A DNA stretch of 24,601 nt from a virus, in the IMG/VR virus record IMGVR_UViG_3300027906_000146, positions 1 through 24,601 of that record. One strand, written 5' to 3'. The notes beneath the pieces were generated by a model. That model was given only the letters and a program-made list of their open reading frames with translations. It was not told where the DNA came from and searched no databases. Both the position numbers and the translations under genes were made by a program. Shown in pieces: positions 19,247 through 24,541 of this stretch (position 1 is the stretch's first letter; each line of letters begins with the position of its first letter).

Positions 19247-19361
19247 ACCTAAAGATTCTGATTCTAAATGTAAAGAATCAAAAGAAGATTTGGACACTAA
19301 ATGTAAAGAATCAAAAGAAGATTCAACCGATAGATATGATGAAATACCAGCAAGATATTGA
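19236..19361 (+). CDS. 41-aa charged protein with an internal duplication
   Basis: ATG 19236 to TGA 19359-19361. The frame overlaps the end of ho1 by 11 nt and the start of the oxygenase-like gene by 1 nt (TGATG), the arrangement used by real genes in this block. The product is strongly hydrophilic and consists largely of two copies of C-K-E-S-K-E-D in an 11-residue period, giving two cysteines 11 residues apart. The period is exactly 33 nt, so the duplication keeps the frame. No homology is recognised. It could be a genuine tiny protein or simply a translational bridge between ho1 and the next gene. Confidence 0.5.
   Translation: MKLRPKDSDSKCKESKEDLDTKCKESKEDSTDRYDEIPARY
19264..19323 (+). 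repeat. Perfect 27-bp direct repeat, 33-bp period
   Basis: The same 27 bases occur at 19264-19290 and 19297-19323, separated by 6 nt that differ from the bases upstream. The copies are identical, unlike the diverged modules of the fiber gene, which points to a recent slippage or duplication event. The period is a multiple of three and lies inside the 41-aa frame. Confidence 0.9.
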
Positions 19362-20068
19362 TGAATTTTTATCAATTAAAGAGTCCTAATCCTAAGACTC
19401 CTTATGCACCTTTTGTTGATGTAAGTTTAGGTCATAAAGTATTACAAATTGATTGTAATATTATTACTAAGTTACTATTAGACAAAGAACCTGAATTGTT
19501 ACAATTACCAGTATCTACAGATGCAAATGGTAACTTTACAGATGGAGGTACTGGAACTGGTCGTGATAGTATCACTGCACGATTTCAGAACTTTAATATA
19601 TTGTCTTGGAAATATGAACTTCAGATCAGAAACTTACAATATCAGATAAAAGATGCTATTGAGGAGTACAATGGACACTTTGGCCACCGCACACCAGATA
19701 AATTGTATATCAACTGTTGGTACAATGTATTAAGGAAAGGAGGACAAATAAGACCACACTTACATTCTTGTCACGAATATAGTTATCTCAGTGGTCATGT
19801 AACAGTACAATCAGATGATACTTGTACTGGATATATCAACCCAGTTAATATCAAAGAGTTCTTTCTTTCTATTGTGAAACCAACAGGATTGAAAGAATTA
19901 GTTGAGTCTGGTAATACATATGAGATAGATAATAATGTAGGAGAATTAACAATATTTCCTACTAGATTAGCACACTACACATCAGTGCATGAATCAGATA
20001 TTCCTAGAATAACTATAGCATTTGATGTTAATTATCAACCCATTACTGATACCAGTATATTATTATGA
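19361..20068 (+). CDS. 2-oxoglutarate/Fe(II)-dependent oxygenase-like protein
   Basis: 235 aa from ATG 19361; an in-frame TTG one codon earlier is less likely because ATG 19361 forms a TGATG junction with the preceding gene. The C-terminal half follows the pattern of the phage/cyanobacterial 2OG-Fe(II) oxygenase family (2OG-FeII_Oxy_5 type). W120 and the R-K-G-G turn are followed by H133-L-H135, then Y-L-S-G at 142-145, then L-T-I-F-P-T-R-L-A-H205 and finally P-R216-I-T-I-A-F. H133 or H135 with H205 would supply metal ligands, and R216 would bind the 2-oxoglutarate carboxylate. The substrate is unknown; a small molecule, nucleic acid or protein is possible. Residues 1-110 are not recognised. 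The stop overlaps the pyrE-like start by 4 nt (ATGA). Confidence 0.72.
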   Translation: MNFYQLKSPNPKTPYAPFVDVSLGHKVLQIDCNIITKLLLDKEPELLQLPVSTDANGNFTDGGTGTGRDSITARFQNFNILSWKYELQIRNLQYQIKDAIEEYNGHFGHRTPDKLYINCWYNVLRKGGQIRPHLHSCHEYSYLSGHVTVQSDDTCTGYINPVNIKEFFLSIVKPTGLKELVESGNTYEIDNNVGELTIFPTRLAHYTSVHESDIPRITIAFDVNYQPITDTSILL

Positions 20069-20631
20069 GACAAGTAACTCACGATATAATGAGGCAAGAA
20101 CTCTTGATCCTCTTAAAGAAATATGCTTACAAGAAAGGTAGTTTTACTCTATCTTCAGGTAAACATAGTGAACATTATGTTAATTGTAAACCAGTAACAT
20201 TAAATGGTGAAGGTATAAATGTTGTCAGTAATATGTTATTGGAATGTATTGAACCTGATGTTAAGGCAGTAGCAGGTTTAACAATGGGTGCTGATCCACT
20301 TGTTACTGGTGTAGCAATGACCGCATACTTAAGTGTTAGTTCCCCTGATTTAGAGGCATTAATAGTTAGGAAGAAACCTAAAGGTTATGGTACAAACAAG
20401 TGGGTTGAAGGTAATCTACCACCTAAAGGTAGTAAGATTACAGTATTAGAAGATGTTGTAACAACTGCTAATTCTTCTATACAAGCAGTAGTAAGATTAC
20501 GAGAACTAGGTTATGTAGTTGATCGTATAATTACTATTGTTGATAGACAAGATGGCAGAGAAGCATATAATAATTGCGAATCTGCTAATGTAGATCTCAT
20601 TAGTCTCTACCAATTAAACGAATTATTCTAG
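20065..20631 (+). CDS. pyrE: Orotate phosphoribosyltransferase-like protein
   Basis: 188 aa, slightly shorter than typical bacterial PyrE. The family reaction joins orotate and PRPP to give OMP in UMP synthesis, which would feed nucleotides to phage replication. Visible marks are F-T-L-S-S-G-K-H-S near 27-35 (orotate-site pattern F-x-L-x-S-G), the flexible catalytic loop R-K-K-P-K-G-Y-G-T at 102-110, and the PRPP motif V-L-E-D-V-V-T-T-A-N-S at 127-137. In most relatives the last part reads T-T-G-x-S; here the glycine is Ala135 and Asn136 follows. This may alter PRPP binding or substrate choice. The loop resembles cyanobacterial enzymes. A second in-frame ATG at 20089 is possible, but the ATGA overlap favours 20065. 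Confidence 0.85.
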   Translation: MRQVTHDIMRQELLILLKKYAYKKGSFTLSSGKHSEHYVNCKPVTLNGEGINVVSNMLLECIEPDVKAVAGLTMGADPLVTGVAMTAYLSVSSPDLEALIVRKKPKGYGTNKWVEGNLPPKGSKITVLEDVVTTANSSIQAVVRLRELGYVVDRIITIVDRQDGREAYNNCESANVDLISLYQLNELF

Positions 20632-20635
20632 GAGG
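20630..20635 (+). promoter_or_regulatory. Strong Shine-Dalgarno AGGAGG deciding a GTG start
   Basis: AGGAGG overlaps the pyrE stop (TAG 20629-20631) and sits 9 nt before GTG 20645. It is a full-consensus ribosome site where most genes here rely on overlap coupling. It supports the GTG start and an independent, strong translation of the following gene. Confidence 0.75.
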
Positions 20636-20644
20636 TTCTTAATA

Positions 20645-20872
20645 GTGAAGGAAGATGAATTTAAAGCAGCAATCAAGAACTTCTTGATGATGCAAAACAA
20701 TAATGAACACAACTTTGAGATATTGCAGAAACAGATTGATAGACTGCAAGAACAAATAGATCAAATGAAGGAGTTCAGAGATATATTTAAGATACCTAAA
20801 GAAGGTAACAAAGATCGTGAACCATTTGAGTTCTATGATGAAATCACAGGACTTAAAAAGGCCGAGGATTAA
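20645..20872 (+). CDS. Short coiled-coil protein of unknown function
   Basis: 75 aa, GTG start chosen because of the perfect AGGAGG 9 nt upstream. Residues about 22-45 show heptad spacing of I, L, I, L, I, M among Gln, Glu and Lys, which is the signature of a short coiled coil and suggests a dimer or trimer. The C-terminal 25 residues are acidic and not recognised. There is no membrane segment or cysteine. The next gene starts 1 nt after its stop. Function unknown. Confidence 0.75.
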   Translation: MKEDEFKAAIKNFLMMQNNNEHNFEILQKQIDRLQEQIDQMKEFRDIFKIPKEGNKDREPFEFYDEITGLKKAED

Positions 20873-20873
20873 C

Positions 20874-21155
20874 ATGTATGAACCTGAAGTCGGTGACTAT
20901 GTTATCTGGGATCGTGGGGAATATGGCAAAGATGAAGGTTGGGTATATTTTAAAGGAGATGAGAAATCGTATGATCTCAAAGGAAAGGAACATCCCCGAT
21001 ACATTACTATAGAAACTGGTGTTAAACCAAAACCTAAGTGTCGTTACACTAGGAATGAACAGCATAAAATGATTCATACATTATTACTATGTTATGAATC
21101 ATCTTGGCATCAATTGAAGTATATCAAGAACAGACGTAATGAAGACAAGGGATAG
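20874..21155 (+). CDS. Small cyanophage-type protein of unknown function
   Basis: 93 aa from ATG 20874, just after the preceding stop. The same frame extends upstream to 20817 but would then overlap the coiled-coil gene by 56 nt, so the later ATG is preferred. The N-terminal part (G-D-Y-V-I-W-D-R-G-E-Y-G-K-D-E-G-W-V) looks like a compact beta fold. The C-terminal part (H-K-M-I-H-T-L-L-L-C-Y ... W-H-Q-L-K-Y-I) is a basic helix. From memory this resembles a hypothetical protein found in many cyanomyoviruses, but I could not check that. The stop codon overlaps the first hairpin of the structured stretch that follows. Confidence 0.75.
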   Translation: MYEPEVGDYVIWDRGEYGKDEGWVYFKGDEKSYDLKGKEHPRYITIETGVKPKPKCRYTRNEQHKMIHTLLLCYESSWHQLKYIKNRRNEDKG

Positions 21156-21345
21156 ACAGTGAACAAACTGTCACAAGGCCACGAGCATTGGGTCTGAAAT
21201 GATGTATTATATAAATGTTGAGGCATTCGTAAGACTTTCAAGGTTGCGTTCAGTCGCATTTAAGTCGAACTTAAGCAAACATAAGTCCTCAACTGCTGCT
21301 AGTCCCTTTGGTGGTTTCAGACTAGGAGGCGATAGGAAACCACCA
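21155..21345 (+). ncRNA. Candidate structured leader RNA with mutually exclusive stems
   Basis: The 210-nt gap before the 46-aa gene holds several exact complementary segments. GACAGT/ACTGTC is at 21155-21160 and 21167-21172. TGCG/CGCA is at 21245-21248 and 21255-21258. TTAAGT/ACTTAA is at 21260-21265 and 21269-21274 with a CGA triloop. The last two are enclosed by GTTGAG/CTCAAC (21217-21222 with 21288-21293) and GACTT/AAGTC (21233-21237 with 21283-21287). A 10-bp hairpin, TGGTGGTTTC/GAAACCACCA (21309-21318 with 21336-21345), has AGGAGG at its tip. Its 5' arm can instead pair with GTCTGAAA at 21192-21199 via TTTCAGAC at 21315-21322. No known RNA family is recognised and no U-tract follows. 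A 56-aa frame overlaps most of it. Confidence 0.35.
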
Positions 21346-21369
21346 TTATTCTTTACATCAGGTCAATGA
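21199..21369 (+). CDS. Doubtful 56-aa frame over the structured stretch
   Basis: ATG 21199 (or 21202) to TGA 21367-21369, overlapping the next start by 4 nt in the ATGA arrangement seen elsewhere here, which argues for a real gene. Against it, there is no Shine-Dalgarno upstream. The codons (TCG, AGC, AGG, GGC, CTA) differ from the neighbours, and the product is a basic, Ser/Arg-rich sequence without recognisable fold elements. The same bases hold strong inverted repeats. I rate a coding role and an RNA role as about equally open. Confidence 0.35.
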   Translation: MMYYINVEAFVRLSRLRSVAFKSNLSKHKSSTAASPFGGFRLGGDRKPPLFFTSGQ

Positions 21370-21506
21370 ACACAGTTATCCTAACTGATTTCGAGAAAGA
21401 GGTGATTCAAGACTTTATTCTTGATAATCTTAAGCATTCAGTGAAAACAGGGAAGAGAGATACTGTGGTTAAAGTTTACAACAAAATCTTTTCTTCATCA
21501 AACTAA
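21366..21506 (+). CDS. 46-aa protein of unknown function downstream of the structured stretch
   Basis: ATG 21366, stop TAA 21504-21506. The product is a compact amphipathic helical sequence (D-F-E-K-E-V-I-Q-D-F-I-L-D-N-L) followed by a basic segment and a second short helix, plausible for a tiny folded protein. It begins 20 nt after the closing arm of a 10-bp hairpin. No good ribosome site is free near the start (GGTC only), so expression may depend on the upstream RNA or on coupling with the doubtful 56-aa frame. Its stop overlaps the next start by 1 nt (TAATG). No family is recognised. Confidence 0.6.
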   Translation: MNTVILTDFEKEVIQDFILDNLKHSVKTGKRDTVVKVYNKIFSSSN

Positions 21507-21700
21507 TGGCGTTAATTATCACACCTGATGAACCAAATCTTTATTCATCAGCACCAACACTACCATCATATTTTTCTCGTGAAGAGTATGATGTGATTGT
21601 TAAATGTATTACTCACTCTCAGTTTCACCAAACTGAAGATGAGCAAAAACTTCTTAAGACTATTCTTAATAAAGTATCTGATTTAACGGAGGCAGATTAA
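21506..21700 (+). CDS. Small protein of unknown function
   Basis: 64 aa, joined by TAATG overlaps to the genes on both sides. The N-terminal 20 residues are proline-rich and unstructured in appearance. Residues about 23-62 form two helices with regularly spaced hydrophobic residues (Y-D-V-I-V-K-C-I and L-L-K-T-I-L-N-K-V). No domain, membrane segment or metal site is seen. It may partner with its tightly coupled neighbours. Confidence 0.7.
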   Translation: MALIITPDEPNLYSSAPTLPSYFSREEYDVIVKCITHSQFHQTEDEQKLLKTILNKVSDLTEAD

Positions 21701-21861
21701 TGGCATTTGTAAACAGATACACAAGAGCAGGACAACAAGGAAAAGAAATCCAATGTCCTGTTTGTAATGAGAATCATGTTGTATATCACTTCGCATGGTC
21801 AGCATTAACATGCCACGTTTGTGAGAGTGATGTTGAAAAACTTAATTGGAAACTTACCTAA
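21700..21861 (+). CDS. Small zinc-ribbon protein
   Basis: 53 aa, ATG 21700 to TAA 21859-21861, with 1-nt overlaps on both sides. Two C-x-x-C knuckles, C19-P-V-C22 and C38-H-V-C41, lie 15 residues apart, the layout of a single zinc ribbon. The N-terminal 18 residues are basic. Zinc ribbons of this size in phages often contact nucleic acid or host polymerase or ribosome components, but the target here is not visible. AACGGAGG upstream (around 21686-21692) provides a good ribosome site. Confidence 0.75.
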   Translation: MAFVNRYTRAGQQGKEIQCPVCNENHVVYHFAWSALTCHVCESDVEKLNWKLT

Positions 21862-22070
21862 TGTCCGTATCATCTTTCTTAAATGACATGAAAAACAGAT
21901 TAGATGCCAAGGAGTGTGATTTCTTAATTGATCTCATAATGGCAACAAAAACAGGACAAGTTGAGAGATCTGCTGAGACATTTGGTGTCAATACTCGTAC
22001 TGTTGTTACTAAACTAGGAGCACAAGCAGATTTAATTGAAGGTGTTCAAAATGGATACAATAATGACTGA
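21861..22070 (+). CDS. Small helix-turn-helix-like protein
   Basis: 69 aa from ATG 21861, which forms a TAATG junction with the zinc-ribbon gene; a TTG 15 nt upstream in the same frame is less likely. Residues about 34-52 (V-E-R-S-A-E-T-F-G-V-N-T-R-T-V-V-T-K-L) have the spacing of a helix-turn-helix: a first helix with Ala at position 5, a G-V turn, and a second helix with polar exposed residues. The preceding helix (F-L-I-D-L-I-M) could complete a tri-helical DNA-binding fold. This suggests a small transcription regulator, with moderate support from one motif only. Gene order puts it beside a zinc ribbon. Confidence 0.65.
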   Translation: MSVSSFLNDMKNRLDAKECDFLIDLIMATKTGQVERSAETFGVNTRTVVTKLGAQADLIEGVQNGYNND

Positions 22071-22464
22071 ACCATACGATTTTAATACTGGTGTCCATAC
22101 TAACGTACAGATCACAATAGATCTCAATGAGTTAGTATGGGCAAGAGGTGAACACCTTAAGCAAGAAATGTCTGTCAATCAAGCAGAGTATCTTGCTGAG
22201 ACTCTTCGTAGAACATTAACATGGGATACATTGTATAGCATGATTGATGAATCTATACTAGAGTTCTTTGAGAACCATGAACATCCTGAGATTTGGGATC
22301 CTCACTATGGTGAGATACAACCTGAAGCAGGACGTGAAGCAGAGTTAAACAAACTAGAGAAGGCAGCAAAGGAACGAGAGAAGGCAAAGAAATGTTTCAA
22401 GATGGTTGATTTGGTATCACCATCATGGACAATACAAGTGCCACAGAGAATAAATAAAGAATAA
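22051..22464 (+). CDS. Protein of unknown function with charged helical C-terminal region
   Basis: 137 aa. I chose ATG 22051 because GAAGG lies 8 nt upstream; ATG 22063 lacks a ribosome site. It overlaps the preceding gene by 20 nt. The first half is mixed, with a helix around residues 40-75 (A-E-Y-L-A-E-T-L-R-R-T-L). Residues about 95-118 are a highly charged Glu/Lys/Ala helix. The end (S-P-S-W-T-I-Q-V-P) is hydrophobic. No domain is recognised. The 3' end contains a T4-late-type AATAAATA motif serving the next gene. Confidence 0.75.
   Translation: MDTIMTEPYDFNTGVHTNVQITIDLNELVWARGEHLKQEMSVNQAEYLAETLRRTLTWDTLYSMIDESILEFFENHEHPEIWDPHYGEIQPEAGREAELNKLEKAAKEREKAKKCFKMVDLVSPSWTIQVPQRINKE
22449..22456 (+). 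promoter_or_regulatory. T4-type late promoter motif (AATAAATA)
   Basis: AATAAATA differs from the T4 late consensus TATAAATA only at the first base. It lies 26 nt upstream of ATG 22483, overlapping the end of the preceding gene. It would give the downstream gene late expression within a cluster that otherwise has early-type signals. Confidence 0.5.
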
Positions 22465-22482
22465 CATTTTATACATAATGCT

Positions 22483-22785
22483 ATGACTGAAGCACCATCC
22501 AAGAAAGTTAAAGGCAGTCTCTACAAACCACCAACTGATAGACCTGATGAAACTCACATTAGTCTAGGTGAATACATTGAAGATGCAAAGGTACGTTGGC
22601 AGATCCATTTATATGAGTGGGATGAATTTACCACTGATGTAATTGTACCAACTGCTAAGAACGTATATTCATGGTCATTAAAGACCATTGATAGCATAAA
22701 GGCAAAAGCAGCAGAAAAGGACAGTTCTAAACCAGTTGATAAAGTGTCACAGGCCACAGAGACAAGTCCCTCGGATACGTTATAA
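22483..22785 (+). CDS. Protein of unknown function, possible late gene
   Basis: 100 aa. The N-terminal 25 residues are basic and proline-rich. The middle (about 28-72) is a helical segment rich in Trp and Tyr (A-K-V-R-W-Q-I-H-L-Y-E-W-D-E-F). The last 25 residues are Ser/Lys/Thr-rich and probably disordered. There are no cysteines and no clear transmembrane helix. A late-promoter motif sits 26 nt upstream. Such a basic-aromatic-disordered layout occurs in phage structural and scaffolding-type proteins, but nothing specific can be claimed. Confidence 0.7.
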   Translation: MTEAPSKKVKGSLYKPPTDRPDETHISLGEYIEDAKVRWQIHLYEWDEFTTDVIVPTAKNVYSWSLKTIDSIKAKAAEKDSSKPVDKVSQATETSPSDTL

Positions 22786-22902
22786 TAAGTACATGGGAAA
22801 CAAATCAGGTTTCTTTCTAGTCTGACTCTGAAGCAGACACATGACGAAAGAGTAATGCACTGACCCCTGTTTTTGTTTCTCTCACCATTATATCATCCTT
22901 AA

Positions 22903-23340
22903 ATGACTGCTTCACTTCAAGAAACCTATCCTACTGTAGAATCTAGGGTCAATCGTCTTACGGAGGCACTAGAGAACCAGTACAGAGGTTATCACAAGAG
23001 AATGATCGTGAGAAACTCTGAAGGTGAAATGTCAGAGTATTCTAAAGGTCAATTAGCAGCACTAGAGAATGGCACTGCGAAACTAATGAAGTTTCGTGTT
23101 GCTTCAGGTAGAAAGTATTACAAACTAATCCAACAGGATTATGATACTTTCAGAGATAGAAACGAGTACAGAGATGGAAGTGTTCATGCTTTCATTGACA
23201 AGAAAACTGGTGAAGTTTACAAACCAGCAGGTTGGCAAGCACCAGCAAAGCATGTAAGATACGAACTTATGAATGACGAGTCATTCCAAACTTGTATTGA
23301 GCATTGCGACTGGGCAGGTGGATATTTATATATGAGATAA
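22903..23340 (+). CDS. Conserved-looking phage protein of unknown function
   Basis: 145 aa. After a helical N-terminal half, residues about 90-145 carry a distinctive signature: G-S-V-H-A-F-I-D-K-K-T-G-E-V-Y-K-P-A-G-W and, at the end, D-W-A-G-G-Y-L-Y-M-R. I recall this pattern from hypothetical proteins of many T4-like and large phages, where no function is established; I could not check this. No membrane segment. A 117-nt gap precedes it, holding only two weak 5-bp hairpins (22797-22813 and 22820-22838) and a T-rich run with TATATC at 22889. The promoter there, if any, is unconvincing. Confidence 0.8.
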   Translation: MTASLQETYPTVESRVNRLTEALENQYRGYHKRMIVRNSEGEMSEYSKGQLAALENGTAKLMKFRVASGRKYYKLIQQDYDTFRDRNEYRDGSVHAFIDKKTGEVYKPAGWQAPAKHVRYELMNDESFQTCIEHCDWAGGYLYMR

Positions 23341-23362
23341 ATTTGATCGGGTGTCGTCAGTA

Positions 23363-23391
23363 TTGACTTCACCCATTTTTCATGCTATACT
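23363..23391 (+). promoter_or_regulatory. Sigma70-type promoter
   Basis: TTGACT (23363-23368, 5/6) and TATACT (23386-23391, 5/6) are separated by exactly 17 nt, in an intergenic region. The -10 ends 20 nt before ATG 23412. This is the cleanest promoter in the window and should be read by unmodified host polymerase. It heads the run of small overlapping genes that continues to the right edge. Confidence 0.75.
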
Positions 23392-23411
23392 AATTCCATT
23401 GCATCATTTTA

Positions 23412-23702
23412 ATGACAAATCTCCCTAAACTCACCAAACTTAAAGTACAGAAAGCAGCACCTATGATAGTTGAGCATGTAAAAGAATTGCTTGCTGACAT
23501 AGATGTTGAGAATACAAAGCAATTTACAGTTAAAGTCAAGACAAGTGCCGAACCTCACTCTGATGAAGAGAAGAAGTTCTGGAGGTATCAGTCTCGCTTT
23601 ACATTAGAATTCTGTAAGGCACTAGAGCAAGTGTTACCAAGTGAGTTAGCATTTCTATCTTACAATCACTTGACCAATGATCTTACAGTGGTGAGAAGAT
23701 GA
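23412..23702 (+). CDS. Protein of unknown function, first gene of a promoter-led cluster
   Basis: 96 aa. It is basic at the N-terminus, with a helix around 18-30, an extended segment (Q-F-T-V-K-V-K-T), a Trp/Arg/Tyr-rich stretch near 55-62, and a second helix (L-E-F-C-K-A-L-E-Q-V-L). This mixed alpha/beta layout suggests a small folded domain but matches nothing I recognise. It lies directly behind the sigma70-type promoter, so early expression is likely. The stop overlaps the next start by 4 nt (ATGA). Confidence 0.75.
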   Translation: MTNLPKLTKLKVQKAAPMIVEHVKELLADIDVENTKQFTVKVKTSAEPHSDEEKKFWRYQSRFTLEFCKALEQVLPSELAFLSYNHLTNDLTVVRR

Positions 23703-23869
23703 GCATTAGTAATGAAAGAGCATCACAACTCATAGAACTCAAGGAAATACTTGAGGATACTATTGAGTATTACTGTGATGAGAACATGGTAGCAGGTGAA
23801 ACTGCATGGAACATGGTAGGTGCATTAGCAGATGCCAAATTGAATGTGGAGTTTACCAATGAACAATGA
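23699..23869 (+). CDS. 56-aa acidic helical protein of unknown function
   Basis: ATG 23699 lies within the stop of the preceding gene (ATGA) and the frame ends with TGA at 23867-23869. The product is acidic, with a helix at residues about 7-27 (L-I-E-L-K-E-I-L-E-D-T-I) and a second around 35-50. There is a single cysteine and no domain. The next gene most likely begins inside its last codons, at 23859. Confidence 0.65.
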   Translation: MSISNERASQLIELKEILEDTIEYYCDENMVAGETAWNMVGALADAKLNVEFTNEQ

Positions 23870-24107
23870 ACAAATTATTAATCCTAGTGAGGATGAATTA
23901 CGCATGATTTCCGCACAACGCGAATACCTCTATGACTGGGTTGTTTCTCGCTTTAGGCATTTGATGGCAACGGAAGACATAAATTCCGCGTTGGACTTTG
24001 CCGATGAATGGTTCGAGTGGTTGAACCCAGAACTATTAAATACAGAGTCTACACTATTCTTTAACGAGAATGAATTACAAGAACTCTATGAATCATGCAC
24101 AGAGTGA
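23859..24107 (+). CDS. Small acidic protein of unknown function
   Basis: 82 aa from ATG 23859, chosen because GGAG lies 7 nt upstream; ATG 23844 in the same frame would add five residues and has no clear ribosome site. It overlaps the preceding gene by 11 nt. The product is acidic and aromatic (Y-L-Y-D-W, E-W-F-E-W-L), and helical throughout. Its DNA is locally richer in CG-containing codons (CGC, GCG, ACG) than most neighbours. No known domain. Confidence 0.7.
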   Translation: MNNEQIINPSEDELRMISAQREYLYDWVVSRFRHLMATEDINSALDFADEWFEWLNPELLNTESTLFFNENELQELYESCTE

Positions 24108-24249
24108 CGAAATGCGGGAGTTGGTACTCGAATACATGACTGCATTCAACGAATCAGATCACGAGAAAGCAGAGGAACTCCTTCGCAGGATTGACGTTAT
24201 GAGAAATCTACTAGAAAAAGTACATGCCAAAGACTCAAAGAGCATTTGA
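24088..24249 (+). CDS. 53-aa helical protein of unknown function
   Basis: ATG 24088 to TGA 24247-24249, overlapping the preceding gene by 20 nt and the next by 26 nt. An internal ATG at 24112 would start just after the upstream stop and give 45 aa; neither has a good ribosome site. The product is one or two charged amphipathic helices (E-L-V-L-E-Y-M and A-E-E-L-L-R-R-I-D-V-M-R-N-L-L). No family is recognised. Confidence 0.5.
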   Translation: MNHAQSDEMRELVLEYMTAFNESDHEKAEELLRRIDVMRNLLEKVHAKDSKSI

Positions 24250-24541
24250 TAGTAACACTAAGAAACTATCTAAGCGGAGTACAAGCGGACGAAAGAAAAA
24301 ACTAAACTATGATAAGATTGAAGCAAAGTTTAGTAGGAAGAAAGAATACTTTCCTCATCTATCGTTTCCTATCTACCTTGAACCAACAACTAAAGATGCT
24401 TTCAATCGTGCATGGTTCAGGGATATAATAGATGCACGAAAACATCTTGAACGACTCAAATTGAAAGAGTCTGAATTTAAACTTCTTAAATACTATGACC
24501 AAAAAGAGCAACGAAAAATTAAGGCATCAGGTAAAGAGTAG
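24224..24541 (+). CDS. Strongly basic small protein of unknown function
   Basis: 105 aa, ATG 24224 to TAG 24539-24541. The first 40 residues are extremely Lys/Arg-rich (K-K-L-S-K-R-S, S-G-R-K-K-K-L), as in nucleic-acid-binding tails. A central helical part follows (A-F-N-R-A-W-F-R-D-I-I-D-A-R), then a Lys/Glu helix. Nucleic-acid binding is an inference from charge only. It overlaps both the gene before it (26 nt) and the truncated gene after it (47 nt). Confidence 0.7.
   Translation: MPKTQRAFDSNTKKLSKRSTSGRKKKLNYDKIEAKFSRKKEYFPHLSFPIYLEPTTKDAFNRAWFRDIIDARKHLERLKLKESEFKLLKYYDQKEQRKIKASGKE

Noticed and set aside
21188-21217. TTGGGT-N16-TATAAA and TATAAATG as promoters before the structured stretch
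   Set aside because: The -35 matches only three of six bases, and a start near 21222-21228 would remove the first arm of the long-range stem; kept only as a possibility.
21309-21340. Partial resemblance to group I intron core (TTCAGACTA)
   Set aside because: The matching P7 partner and other conserved core segments are absent, and there is no split gene around it.
21309-21345. The 10-bp hairpin as a rho-independent terminator
   Set aside because: The stem is adequate but the following bases (TTATTCTTT) are not a U-run, and a gene start follows 20 nt later.
21155-21366. tRNA gene in the gap
   Set aside because: No acceptor stem, anticodon arm or GTTCRANNC-type T-loop can be assembled in this stretch.
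22786-22902. Promoter or terminator in the gap before the 22903 gene
   Set aside because: TATATC has no acceptable -35 at 16-18 nt and lies only 8 nt before the ATG; the two 5-bp hairpins (22797-22813, 22820-22838) are too weak to call.
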